The position numbers and the translations under genes are program-made. Below, piece by piece: positions 31,692 to 39,561 of a stretch of DNA of 64,000 nucleotides. Source of the stretch: Clostridiales bacterium (lineage in GTDB: Bacteria; Bacillota; Clostridia; Oscillospirales; CAG-272); NCBI GenBank assembly GCA_022800625.1, contig JAAWQR010000003.1:31258-95257 (forward strand), given 5' to 3'. How positions within the stretch are numbered: position 1 is the stretch's first letter; each line of letters opens with the position of its first letter. Under the pieces are notes generated by a model that worked only from the letters and a program-made list of their open reading frames with translations, searched no databases and was not told where the DNA came from.

Positions 31692-33866
31692 TTATCCCTG
31701 TTTCAAACCATGCGCCTGCTTCTTCTCGTCGATGATTCGCTTCAGCTTGCGGTCGATTGCTCCCATCTTACCTTTGCGCTCATCCTCCAAGCGATGCTGT
31801 ATCGCACGGCTGATCTGTCCGAGCAGGCGGAGCGATCCCAACGCTGCCGACCAGTTGCGATTGCTTTTGATGCTGTGGAGAAGCTGTGCGGCATATTGAT
31901 TTCCATGTTCAGCTGATGCAGTAAGGTATGCAATCGCTTTCTCATAGTCACGGTCTACATCTTTACCGTAGAGATAGATCTTGCCGAGCTGATACTCCGC
32001 ATAGTCATTTCCGTTCTCGGCGGCAATCTCAAAGTTGCGGATCGCTTTCCTGATGTCCTTGACCGATTCATCGGTGAGCCGCAGCTTTCCGGCAAGGTAT
32101 GCGGCGTATGGATTTTTCTGTTCGGCTGCTCTTTCAAAGTAGTCGATAGCTTTCTCGGTGTCCTGTAGCAACACTTCGCCTTTGTAGTACAACTTTCCGA
32201 GCAGATACTGTGCAGGAGCGAAGCCTTTGTCAGCCGATTCGGTGATCAGCCGCAAGCCTTCGGGGATATCCTGCAAGAGAGCATCGCCGTCAAGCAATGC
32301 TTTGCCGAGAGTATAGGCGGCATATCTGTTGCCCTGATCGGAAGACTTTCGGAGTAGATCTTCCGCACGAGACAAATCCTGTTCCACATCTTCGCCTTTA
32401 AGGTAGGTCTTTCCAAGCAGATATTCTGCGTATTCATTTTTCTCCGATACCGATTCTTCCAGCCATCGCAGAGCGTAGTCCACATTCTTTGCTACCTCAT
32501 CGCCGCGCAAAAACATTTTACCGAGACGGTATTTTACGACACCGCAGCCGAGCTTCGCCGACTCAATTAAGAATTCGACAGCAGTATTGGGATCATAGAA
32601 CGCATCATCTTTATCGAGATACTCTTTGGCTCGACTGTAATACTTCCACATGAGCGATGTTTTTTCTTTTGTTGTCAGCACCGGTTCTGCTTCCTCCACC
32701 TGCGGTTCGGGATCGGGAGCAGGCTGTTCCTCCGCGTCCTCTATGGGAGTGCGGTCGGCAATAATGTTCATTGCTTCTTGTATGACAGCGTTTTTGATTG
32801 ACTTAAATTCTTTGTTTTGAGACAGCGGAACACGCTCCGGTAGCTCGTCCGTATAGGTGCGGATGACTTCCTCTCGCTTCTCATACCACAGTTCATAGAG
32901 CGAGGCGATCCGTTCATCGGCAGCAAGCTCATCTACTATCGAGTTGATAATCTCTTTGACATCTGCTTTCAGATAGCCGTACACCTTCTTGCCCGATGTC
33001 TTGGAGAGGCGGTCGGCAAGGTACAGAAGCATTTCTTCGAGCTTTGGATTGTCATAGACTCCGTTGTTGATCTTTGAAATAATTTTCGCAATCACCTCAC
33101 GGCTGTTCGTCCGAAGCGCATCCCGATGCTTGGTCTGCTTTTCATATACGCTTATGAGATCCTGCGCAAAGATATCCTTTGCGAAAGAAGAACGAAGAGC
33201 GTTCACCCCTTTGGGTGACAAATAGCCCTGACCTTCTGTTGTTGAGTATGCGATCAGATGCACATGGGGATGATGGCTTTCATTATGAAACGCAGCAAAC
33301 CATTTCAAGTTTTGCATGGGGATATTGAGGTTCGTGGACAGAGCTTCGGTCTGTGAACGAAGCATATCCCGCCATCGTTCTCCTGTATTGAAACCCAATC
33401 GTTCCGCATCTTCACGCCGAAGGGAGATGATTGCTGTCCACACATTGCCTTCATGTAGATTCAGTTCTTCCGATACGGCAGACAGATTTACATTAACACC
33501 GTCATCGGTGAACAGACCGTGCGATCCGAACCGTTCAGCTCTCGGTCGGGTAGCAATGTAGTCGGCATAAGTTTTGGAATTCATCTGCGAGGCGTTTTCT
33601 TCTACTGTCCGTATAATGAATTCCGAAGCTGTGCCGACCGTTTTGTTTTGAAGGTAGTCATCATACTCCAAGCTGTTCTTACTGTCGGGGAAATCACGAA
33701 GCATTTTAGCAATGAGCTGCTTCTGATTGACCGTGGCAGGCTTCAGCTTGAGGGACTCATCTGTCTTTTCAACACCTTCACGGGTAGCAATATATTTTGC
33801 ATAACCTCCGGGTGACAGCTTATCATCCGGCTTCAGATATTTGAACTTGGTAACAAGTCGAGCCAT
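31692..33866 (-). CDS. MobP3/MobL-type relaxase with C-terminal Sel1 repeats
   Basis: A 724-residue relaxase. The catalytic domain (~1-330) has the metal-binding three-His motif in FHNESHHPHVHLIAY and LGFNTGERWRDML. A linker with a Pro/Glu-rich stretch (~375-395) is followed by about seven Sel1-like repeats of ~36 residues (~420-690; patterns like YLLGKTYLKGEDV and YAAYTLGKALL). The relaxase nicks oriT and pilots the strand into the recipient. Sel1 repeats mediate protein contacts. It is immediately preceded by the accessory gene and candidate oriT. Confidence 0.88.
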   Translation of the reverse strand: MARLVTKFKYLKPDDKLSPGGYAKYIATREGVEKTDESLKLKPATVNQKQLIAKMLRDFPDSKNSLEYDDYLQNKTVGTASEFIIRTVEENASQMNSKTYADYIATRPRAERFGSHGLFTDDGVNVNLSAVSEELNLHEGNVWTAIISLRREDAERLGFNTGERWRDMLRSQTEALSTNLNIPMQNLKWFAAFHNESHHPHVHLIAYSTTEGQGYLSPKGVNALRSSFAKDIFAQDLISVYEKQTKHRDALRTNSREVIAKIISKINNGVYDNPKLEEMLLYLADRLSKTSGKKVYGYLKADVKEIINSIVDELAADERIASLYELWYEKREEVIRTYTDELPERVPLSQNKEFKSIKNAVIQEAMNIIADRTPIEDAEEQPAPDPEPQVEEAEPVLTTKEKTSLMWKYYSRAKEYLDKDDAFYDPNTAVEFLIESAKLGCGVVKYRLGKMFLRGDEVAKNVDYALRWLEESVSEKNEYAEYLLGKTYLKGEDVEQDLSRAEDLLRKSSDQGNRYAAYTLGKALLDGDALLQDIPEGLRLITESADKGFAPAQYLLGKLYYKGEVLLQDTEKAIDYFERAAEQKNPYAAYLAGKLRLTDESVKDIRKAIRNFEIAAENGNDYAEYQLGKIYLYGKDVDRDYEKAIAYLTASAEHGNQYAAQLLHSIKSNRNWSAALGSLRLLGQISRAIQHRLEDERKGKMGAIDRKLKRIIDEKKQAHGLKQG

Positions 33867-34276
33867 TATTCACCTTTCTGCCAGTCGAGTGCGTCCTCAA
33901 AGGATAACGAACCATTGAGGCGTTTAACCTCCTTCACACATTCTCCGCGCAGCCGTTCAAGCGATAACGGATCGATATCATTGGCTGCGGCGAAAAGATT
34001 TTGCAGGATAGCGATTTCCACCGCCAGCTTGAACAGCAGACGGCTTTGACGGTTATCACTCTCGGCAACAACATTTTTCATGTTGGAGAGAAACGCATTG
34101 GGCAGGTATGAGGTATCTTCCTCTGCTGTGACATGACCGACATAATACCTAATAGCGCGATCAATAAATTCCGATTGACTTTTGCTTTTATCCTTCCGAT
34201 AGTTGTTCTTCACAAGCTCCAATGTGCTTGGATATGCCCATAGCAGAAACTTTTTCTTTCCTTTCGGCGCCGGCAT
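33866..34276 (-). CDS. Relaxosome accessory protein, ribbon-helix-helix-like
   Basis: A 136-residue protein starting at the ATG at 34276 behind GGAGGTG; the frame extends further upstream but without such a site. The N-terminus (KKKFLLWAYPSTLELVKNNYRKD then SQSEFIDRAIRYYV) looks like a ribbon-helix-helix DNA-binding region, and the rest is helical. Its stop overlaps the relaxase start (TAATG). By position between candidate oriT and relaxase it is the MobC-like partner that loads the relaxase. Confidence 0.72.
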   Translation of the reverse strand: MPAPKGKKKFLLWAYPSTLELVKNNYRKDKSKSQSEFIDRAIRYYVGHVTAEEDTSYLPNAFLSNMKNVVAESDNRQSRLLFKLAVEIAILQNLFAAANDIDPLSLERLRGECVKEVKRLNGSLSFEDALDWQKGE

Positions 34277-34654
34277 GGCATCACCTCCGTTCATATTCCG
34301 CAACCACTGTCCAAACCGCCGTAAACTCGGCGTTTTTCCGTTTAGCAACCCACCTGTTTGGGCTGTACTGCTATTAGCAACCCACCCTGAAAATGCAAGG
34401 GCAAAAACGCTGAAAATGCCCACACGGTCGGCATTGCCGTCCGATGTAAGCCATGAGGTGGGCGCATAAGCGACCCACCTCATTTTCACCTGCTTGATTT
34501 TCGACCCTCGAAAATCTTCCGAAGAGCCGCTTTCCGTGCTTCACGGACTCTTGGCGAAATCCGCCCGAATTTCGCTTGTTTGTTCTCGGTCGGCTACTTC
34601 CTCGACCTCGCCGCCGAAGTCCCCACACAGGTCGACACAGCGGCTCACAGGCGG
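34277..34654. other. Candidate origin of transfer (oriT)
   Basis: A gene-free region next to the relaxase operon. AGCAACCCACC occurs at 34344-34354 and 34376-34386, and a third variant, AGCGACCCACC, at 34469-34479. The third lies within a 10-bp inverted repeat ATGAGGTGGG/CCCACCTCAT (34453-34462 with 34474-34483). A 9-bp palindrome GATTTTCGA-CCC-TCGAAAATC follows at 34496-34516, and another hairpin (CGAAAT...ATTTCG) near 34555. Repeats plus an inverted repeat beside mobC- and relaxase-like genes fit an oriT. The nick site is not known. Confidence 0.6.
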
Positions 34655-35332
34655 TCACATCTTCACGGTGGGAGACTCGGTTTCAGAGAGCAGTTCACTT
34701 TCGGTATCGATTTCTTTGCCCGTCAAAGCGCCCTTGAAAATACGCTCTCTATCATCGCTTGAGTAGTAATCTCCGCGAAATGCTTTGAACGCCGCAACGG
34801 ACAGATCGTGAAGTCTGTATGATCTCCATGCATTATCGCTGCTGTCGCATACGCTGACCGTTTCGTTATCCAAATCAAAATCCACAAGCGCCGTGATCCG
34901 AAAGTCATTCGGCATCCTGTCGCACAGGTATTCGTATTCGGCAGCAGTGATCGCATCGCTTCCGAAGAACGCATCGGCAAGACACTGTGGTTCATCGCTC
35001 AGTTCACCTCGGTCGTATAATCGGTAGCGGTAAGCTGCCGTGCGGAAACTGTTAAAGTGATCGCTTGTAAAATAGGCATCCGATCCGTTCTCATTTACAT
35101 GGTAAACCGCAAAGCGTCTTTTCGCTTCACGCTCGGCACGTTATGCTTTGTCTGTTTCTTTGATTTGTGCTTCGATTGCCGTCTGTTGTTCTACAGGTAC
35201 GAGCTGTTCATACAGCCAATTAAACGCCTCGTTCATTTTATCCTCAATGGTGAGTCCGTCACGGGCGAGTTCATTTTTCAAAGCTTTCAGCCGAAGCTCA
35301 TTAAAATACAGCGATACCTCAGTGTGTTTCAT
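34655..35332 (-). pseudogene. ICE accessory gene interrupted by an in-frame TAA
   Basis: From the ATG at 35332 the frame encodes a 63-residue piece related to the DUF6103-like protein upstream. It stops at TAA (35141-35143) and then stays open in the same frame for about 160 more codons to 34655. The region just after the stop (RAEREAKRRFAVYHVNENG, then RYRLYDRGELSDEP) has no start codon until an ATG at 34915. The simplest reading is one ~225-residue gene broken by a nonsense change at a helix position that would suit Glu or Gln. The C-terminus ends in ESPTVKM. Confidence 0.65.
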
Positions 35333-35588
35333 TTGCACTCACCTCTCTGACGGGTGATTTGAATCTCTGCGCCTGCGGTCGCTGTGCTTTTTGTTTTGCA
35401 GGCGCAGGTGTAACGCCGGATCGAAGCTCAATAAATTCACGAACATTGGAAGGCACATTTTTTGTGTACAGGGTATCGAGGGACTTTACCAATTCATCTT
35501 CGATATTCATTTCTCTCTGTTCAAGGTACAACTTGAGCGCACTGAGCTTTTCCTCATCATAGGAAATATTGATCGTTGTTTTCTTCAT
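35319..35588 (-). CDS. DUF6103-like small protein
   Basis: An 89-residue protein. The N-terminal ~55 residues (TTINISYDEEKLSALKLYLEQ, IEDELVKSLDTLYTKNVPSNVREF) resemble a ribbon-helix-helix fold and are paralogous to the start of the next gene (TEVSLYFNELRLKALKNELAR, IEDKMNEAFNWLYEQLVP). The C-terminal half is Pro/Lys/Arg-rich. It overlaps the next gene by 14 nt. The name is from memory of ICE annotations; probable DNA-binding accessory protein. Confidence 0.65.
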   Translation of the reverse strand: MKKTTINISYDEEKLSALKLYLEQREMNIEDELVKSLDTLYTKNVPSNVREFIELRSGVTPAPAKQKAQRPQAQRFKSPVREVSANETH

Positions 35589-35599
35589 AAAAATTCACC

Positions 35600-36352
35600 T
35601 CACATTTTCATAGCGTAGTCGGGTTCTTCGCCTTGCTGCTCACCGTTTCCGGCAGAGATAAGGTCGGCAACATCTTCGGGGATATCGTCAAAGTTGACAT
35701 GAATGTCTCCCTCAACATAGGCAGTGTACCAATAATCGTATGGCGTGAAATTGTCACGAATATATTCCAGCAGAGAGGCATCTGCGTCGGGATCGCCCTG
35801 CGTTACAACACCGTATGGCGTCAGAAAATCCGTTCCCCAATGCTCGCCTGATGATTCAAGATCAAGTGTAACGATACCGAGGCACAGCTTTCCGGTGTTT
35901 CTTGATCGGATGACGGCAGGGATACTGACAAATTCGTATTCGCTATCATCCAAATAATCTGCACCGTAGGTTTTTACAAAGGCATTGTGCATTTCTTTCA
36001 GCACTTCTCCTGCGTAGCTTTTGTCCGCACTTTGCAGTGAGGATTCCAACTGTTCAAAGGATACCTTCCGCAGAACAGAATTGGTATTGTTTACAAAAGT
36101 TTCAGCCAGCTTTTCCTGCCGGAGCATATCCTCTGCGCTTTCCCGTGTGAGATGCCCTTTGTTATAATCAGCAATCATTTTTTCTGCCTCTGTTATCGTC
36201 TGTGCATTATCATACCATGTGCTTTCCATAACAGATAGCGTTGCCTCAACGGTGTTTTGAACATGATTGGAATAAACCTTAGCTGCGGCGAGAAAGGCGT
36301 CCCGTCCCAACGCCTTATACAATCCGTGCAGTGTTTTCATTTTACCTTTCAT
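35600..36352 (-). CDS. Uncharacterised ICE accessory protein with tailed C-terminus
   Basis: A 250-residue protein. An N-terminal helical region (~1-110) precedes a mixed domain (YEFVSIPAVIRSRNTGKLCLGIVTLDL, then DNFTPYDYWYTAYVEGDIHVN). It ends in an acidic stretch and AMKM, resembling the Met-rich tails of many accessory proteins on this element. The start overlaps the upstream stop (ATGA) behind GGAGG. Family unknown. Confidence 0.65.
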   Translation of the reverse strand: MKGKMKTLHGLYKALGRDAFLAAAKVYSNHVQNTVEATLSVMESTWYDNAQTITEAEKMIADYNKGHLTRESAEDMLRQEKLAETFVNNTNSVLRKVSFEQLESSLQSADKSYAGEVLKEMHNAFVKTYGADYLDDSEYEFVSIPAVIRSRNTGKLCLGIVTLDLESSGEHWGTDFLTPYGVVTQGDPDADASLLEYIRDNFTPYDYWYTAYVEGDIHVNFDDIPEDVADLISAGNGEQQGEEPDYAMKM

Positions 36353-37431
36353 GCGTTACCTCCGTTCATCGTAATCGAGCCGTCCAATTCGGCGCTCCAA
36401 TCCTGTTTGTCATAGCTGCATCCGTTTGTGCTTGTTGAGCCGAGGTACATATCCCCGAACTCCGCTTTGTCAAGGCAACAGTTTTGAATACTGCCGTTAT
36501 TCATCGAGCAGTCTCTGAATTTTGCTCCTGTCAAATCGCTGTGTGTAAATATACTGCGGTCGAAATCACTTCCGATACATTCCGCATGATTGAATTCCGT
36601 TTCCTCGGCTATAACATCTGTCAGATCACAATTGTATATCTTTGCATCGTTGAAAACGGAAAAACACAGCTCGGCACTTCCGAGATTCACATTTGACAGC
36701 TTCGCCCCGTTAAATACTGCGTTCATCAGATTCTTTCGGGACAGATCCAGATCGGCAAGCAGGCAGCCTGAAAAATCCGCCTGCTCGCCGCCTGCATCGT
36801 GAAGCCACAGAATATGCTTTGCGCACATAATTTCAACTTCTTCTGCGGTCAGCTTGCGGAGACTTTGTTCGTCCTCCTGACGCAGATACGGTTCGGCTAT
36901 CGTAACGACACAGTATCCGTCAACAACTTCGATATCTTCAAATTCGGGACGATCTGAAAGCATTTCCGTAAACAGTTCCTCACTGAATCCGCACCCCTCA
37001 AATTGCCGTTGTATTTCGTTAAGATCGATACTGTACTGACAGTCTATCTGACCGTCCACTGCTTTCTGTACATACTTATCGACTTTCGAGCGCATCTCGT
37101 TTCCATAAGCATTCAATGACGGATACTGTTCCTGATTTACAAGGCTTCGGGCATGGGGGACAAATGCAGAGTATCGGGCATATGCGCTGCCCTCTGACTC
37201 TACGAGAACACCGTCATCCCGACCTTTACCTAATACCAGCAGGCAGTGGCTCACACCACTTTTATCCTGATACATACAGTCGATGTTTTCGAGAATGAAA
37301 TCATAATCGTTCAATAGATTTTCCGAGAAATGTTCGAATAGGTCTGCAGGCAGTTCTACTGTTTTCTCCACAATGCATGGGCTTACTTCAATTTCCGTAT
37401 CTTTTCTGCGGAAAGGTACATTGATTTTCAT
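36349..37431 (-). CDS. Pentapeptide-repeat-like ICE accessory protein
   Basis: A 360-residue protein. Residues ~1-210 are a mixed domain without recognised motifs. Residues ~220-345 form degenerate pentapeptide repeats (FSGCLLADLDLSRKNLMNAVF, GAKLSNVNL, DLTGAKF) that should fold as a right-handed beta helix. Such helices can mimic DNA, as in Qnr/MfpA proteins, so an anti-nuclease or anti-restriction role is possible but inferred. AGGAGATG precedes the ATG. Confidence 0.7.
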   Translation of the reverse strand: MKINVPFRRKDTEIEVSPCIVEKTVELPADLFEHFSENLLNDYDFILENIDCMYQDKSGVSHCLLVLGKGRDDGVLVESEGSAYARYSAFVPHARSLVNQEQYPSLNAYGNEMRSKVDKYVQKAVDGQIDCQYSIDLNEIQRQFEGCGFSEELFTEMLSDRPEFEDIEVVDGYCVVTIAEPYLRQEDEQSLRKLTAEEVEIMCAKHILWLHDAGGEQADFSGCLLADLDLSRKNLMNAVFNGAKLSNVNLGSAELCFSVFNDAKIYNCDLTDVIAEETEFNHAECIGSDFDRSIFTHSDLTGAKFRDCSMNNGSIQNCCLDKAEFGDMYLGSTSTNGCSYDKQDWSAELDGSITMNGGNA

Positions 37432-37443
37432 AAATTCATCTCC

Positions 37444-37806
37444 TCACATAGAAAAAGCCTGCGAATTTTCCTCATCGAAATGCTTCGCAGACTCATGTTC
37501 GTGTTCGTCGTAAATATTGCAGCCCACGACAGAGAGGAGGCTTATCGGATCATTACTGCACCTCTCGCAGTATTCGAGGTGGCAGGTCATTTCAATGCAA
37601 TCCTCGGTCATGATCAGCTCGTTTATTTCTTCTCTCTGCCGTAATTCTTCTTCGAGCAGCTTGCCGTTCTGATTGGTGTCGGAAATGTTTGCACCGAAGT
37701 GATAGTACAATTCCTCATAGGAGATTGACCATTTTCCGTCCTCGGAGTGCTGTGTGCATTCCGATATGGCATAATCGGCGAGCTGCTTTATTTTTTCTTT
37801 TTCCAT
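37444..37806 (-). CDS. Small ICE accessory protein
   Basis: A 120-residue protein starting at the ATG at 37806 after AGAAAGGAAAAATC. It is helical and acidic with a Cys cluster (MTCHLEYCERC, CN) in the middle that may bind metal. It ends in DEENSQAFSM, an acidic tail with terminal Met like its neighbours. No family recognised. It lies within the co-directional accessory block upstream of the T4SS genes. Confidence 0.6.
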   Translation of the reverse strand: MEKEKIKQLADYAISECTQHSEDGKWSISYEELYYHFGANISDTNQNGKLLEEELRQREEINELIMTEDCIEMTCHLEYCERCSNDPISLLSVVGCNIYDEHEHESAKHFDEENSQAFSM

Positions 37807-37822
37807 TTTGATTTTTCCTTTC

Positions 37823-38527
37823 TTACATTTGCGGAGTAAATTCCGGCAGTTCGGTTTCATCATCTTCAACATTCGGACAATACTGCGTGTAAAACATAAG
37901 GTCAATGTCTCCGTCCGTAATCACATCGGATACGATATCTGTATCAAGATTCTCCATGATCATGTCGAGCAGTTCATTATCCGCAGGAAGCGCCACACCG
38001 AAACGTTCATTGATTTCCGTATAGTCAAAGTGATAATTGCCGGAATAGGTGCTTGCCGTACCTTCGTCAATGAGGTATTCTGCAATGGTCTGTGCGTAGG
38101 ATTCTTTAACGAAGCAGGGTGCGAGAGATGCAAAACCTGCTTTCCGTATTTCATCGTCCGTCATGCCGATCTTTTGACTGAGCGTTACATAGAAATCTTC
38201 GCAATTTTCATTTTCAAAGAGATAACAAAGCATCCTCATGAACAGATCGTCGGTTCGATTGGTAATGGCATCCGATACAGCTTCGTTCAAACGCTCGTAA
38301 TGCTCATCGATATACCCGATGATTCCACGGTCACGTTCAGAGTCGCTCATATTTCCAATGTCTCTGCCTATAATGAGTTCGAACTCGTCAAGCATATTTT
38401 CATACAGTCCGTCGCTGCCGTTATACACCTGACAACAGAAGCCGGAGCATTCTTCAGTTGATCCGTTCGTCCGTTCTTCCGTCCAGCGGTCAAACCGTGA
38501 TGTGATGATAAATCCTCTGTATCTCAT
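37823..38527 (-). CDS. Uncharacterised acidic ICE accessory protein
   Basis: A 234-residue acidic protein. The start overlaps the stop of the peptidoglycan hydrolase gene (ATGA). There is no membrane segment. The middle is helical (SDAITNRTDDLFMRMLCYLFEN), followed by FVKESYAQTIAEYLIDEG. The C-terminus is DDETELPEFTPQM, closely resembling that of the SpoVG-like protein at 50643 (EIPEFGQTM). Function unknown; the acidity would suit a DNA-mimic anti-restriction role, which is speculative. Confidence 0.6.
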   Translation of the reverse strand: MRYRGFIITSRFDRWTEERTNGSTEECSGFCCQVYNGSDGLYENMLDEFELIIGRDIGNMSDSERDRGIIGYIDEHYERLNEAVSDAITNRTDDLFMRMLCYLFENENCEDFYVTLSQKIGMTDDEIRKAGFASLAPCFVKESYAQTIAEYLIDEGTASTYSGNYHFDYTEINERFGVALPADNELLDMIMENLDTDIVSDVITDGDIDLMFYTQYCPNVEDDETELPEFTPQM

Positions 38528-39561
38528 GTTGTATCCTCACTTTCGTTGATATAGTTGATATACGGTATTTTCAGCCAGTGTGTCCAACCGCTTTGACCGA
38601 TAGAGGTGCGTATCACGCCTGCCGTAGTGTTCGCCGCCTGTACCACTTTGCCGTTACCGATATACACACCGATATGCCCCTCATGCCACACAGCCAAGCC
38701 GGGAATTTCGGGAATGGTATCAATCGTTCCTTTTTCTGCTGCGTTCTCATACATGGTATCTGCGCCGATATCGGGCATTCCGTTTGTGCCGTAGTTAATC
38801 TCCTTCGTTTCCGCATCGAGCCAGCCATAGCCCTTGATTAGACCGACACAGTCTAATGTCCTTTTGCCCATCCAATTCTGACGGATAAATTCTTCATTAC
38901 CGCCAACCTCATCGGGATACTGTGCCACCTTGCTTGTGAGTGTCGATTCATCAAGCACACTGCCGTAAGTGCCGAACACATAACCCCATCCGGATTTTTG
39001 TGCTTCTATTGCCCACTGCACAAGATCAAGATTGTTTTTTGTAGTGGGATCGGTATAGCCGGATGTATCAATATACACAGCACGGATTCCATGCATCACT
39101 TTTGTAAAATCCTCGACTGTAAGCTGTGTGCCAAATGCTGCATTGATTGCAGCGACAAGCTGCGCGTCCGTTTGATCTTCGGCAAAACAGCCCACGAGCT
39201 TTGACACAAAGTCCGACTCGTGAGCCTTATCTGAAAGAGCAGTTATATAAAGCACCTGAGCTTCTTTTACTCTGCCTGTAAAGCCTGCGTTTTTCATAGA
39301 AGTCTCAATGTCTGTCATCGTAGTTTCTATGAATTGCAGCTTTGCTTGTTCTTCTGCGGAGAGGTTTTCAACCACCATCTGTTGAAGACGGTCGGTGTCA
39401 ATATTAATATCGCCGTTAAAGATCGACACCACCGCTACAATGGGCATGATGATTATGATAATAATGCCAAGCACAATTCCGAGAACGGTTTTCAGTACCT
39501 TCGGATTGGTAAGCAGCGATACGGCAATCTTTTTAAGGGCGGCGGCAACTGTAGCACTCAT
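38524..39561 (-). CDS. Membrane-anchored NlpC/P60 peptidoglycan hydrolase of the T4SS
   Basis: A 345-residue protein. A transmembrane helix (~22-48, an Ile-rich run) precedes a helical region (~60-170). The C-terminal NlpC/P60 domain (~180-340) has the catalytic Cys in TLDCVGLIKGYG and the His in VWHEGHIGVYIG. It is the VirB1/CwlT-like enzyme that opens the cell wall for the conjugation channel. It sits between VirB4 and the accessory gene, overlapping each by a few bases. Confidence 0.87.
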   Translation of the reverse strand: MSATVAAALKKIAVSLLTNPKVLKTVLGIVLGIIIIIIMPIVAVVSIFNGDINIDTDRLQQMVVENLSAEEQAKLQFIETTMTDIETSMKNAGFTGRVKEAQVLYITALSDKAHESDFVSKLVGCFAEDQTDAQLVAAINAAFGTQLTVEDFTKVMHGIRAVYIDTSGYTDPTTKNNLDLVQWAIEAQKSGWGYVFGTYGSVLDESTLTSKVAQYPDEVGGNEEFIRQNWMGKRTLDCVGLIKGYGWLDAETKEINYGTNGMPDIGADTMYENAAEKGTIDTIPEIPGLAVWHEGHIGVYIGNGKVVQAANTTAGVIRTSIGQSGWTHWLKIPYINYINESEDTT

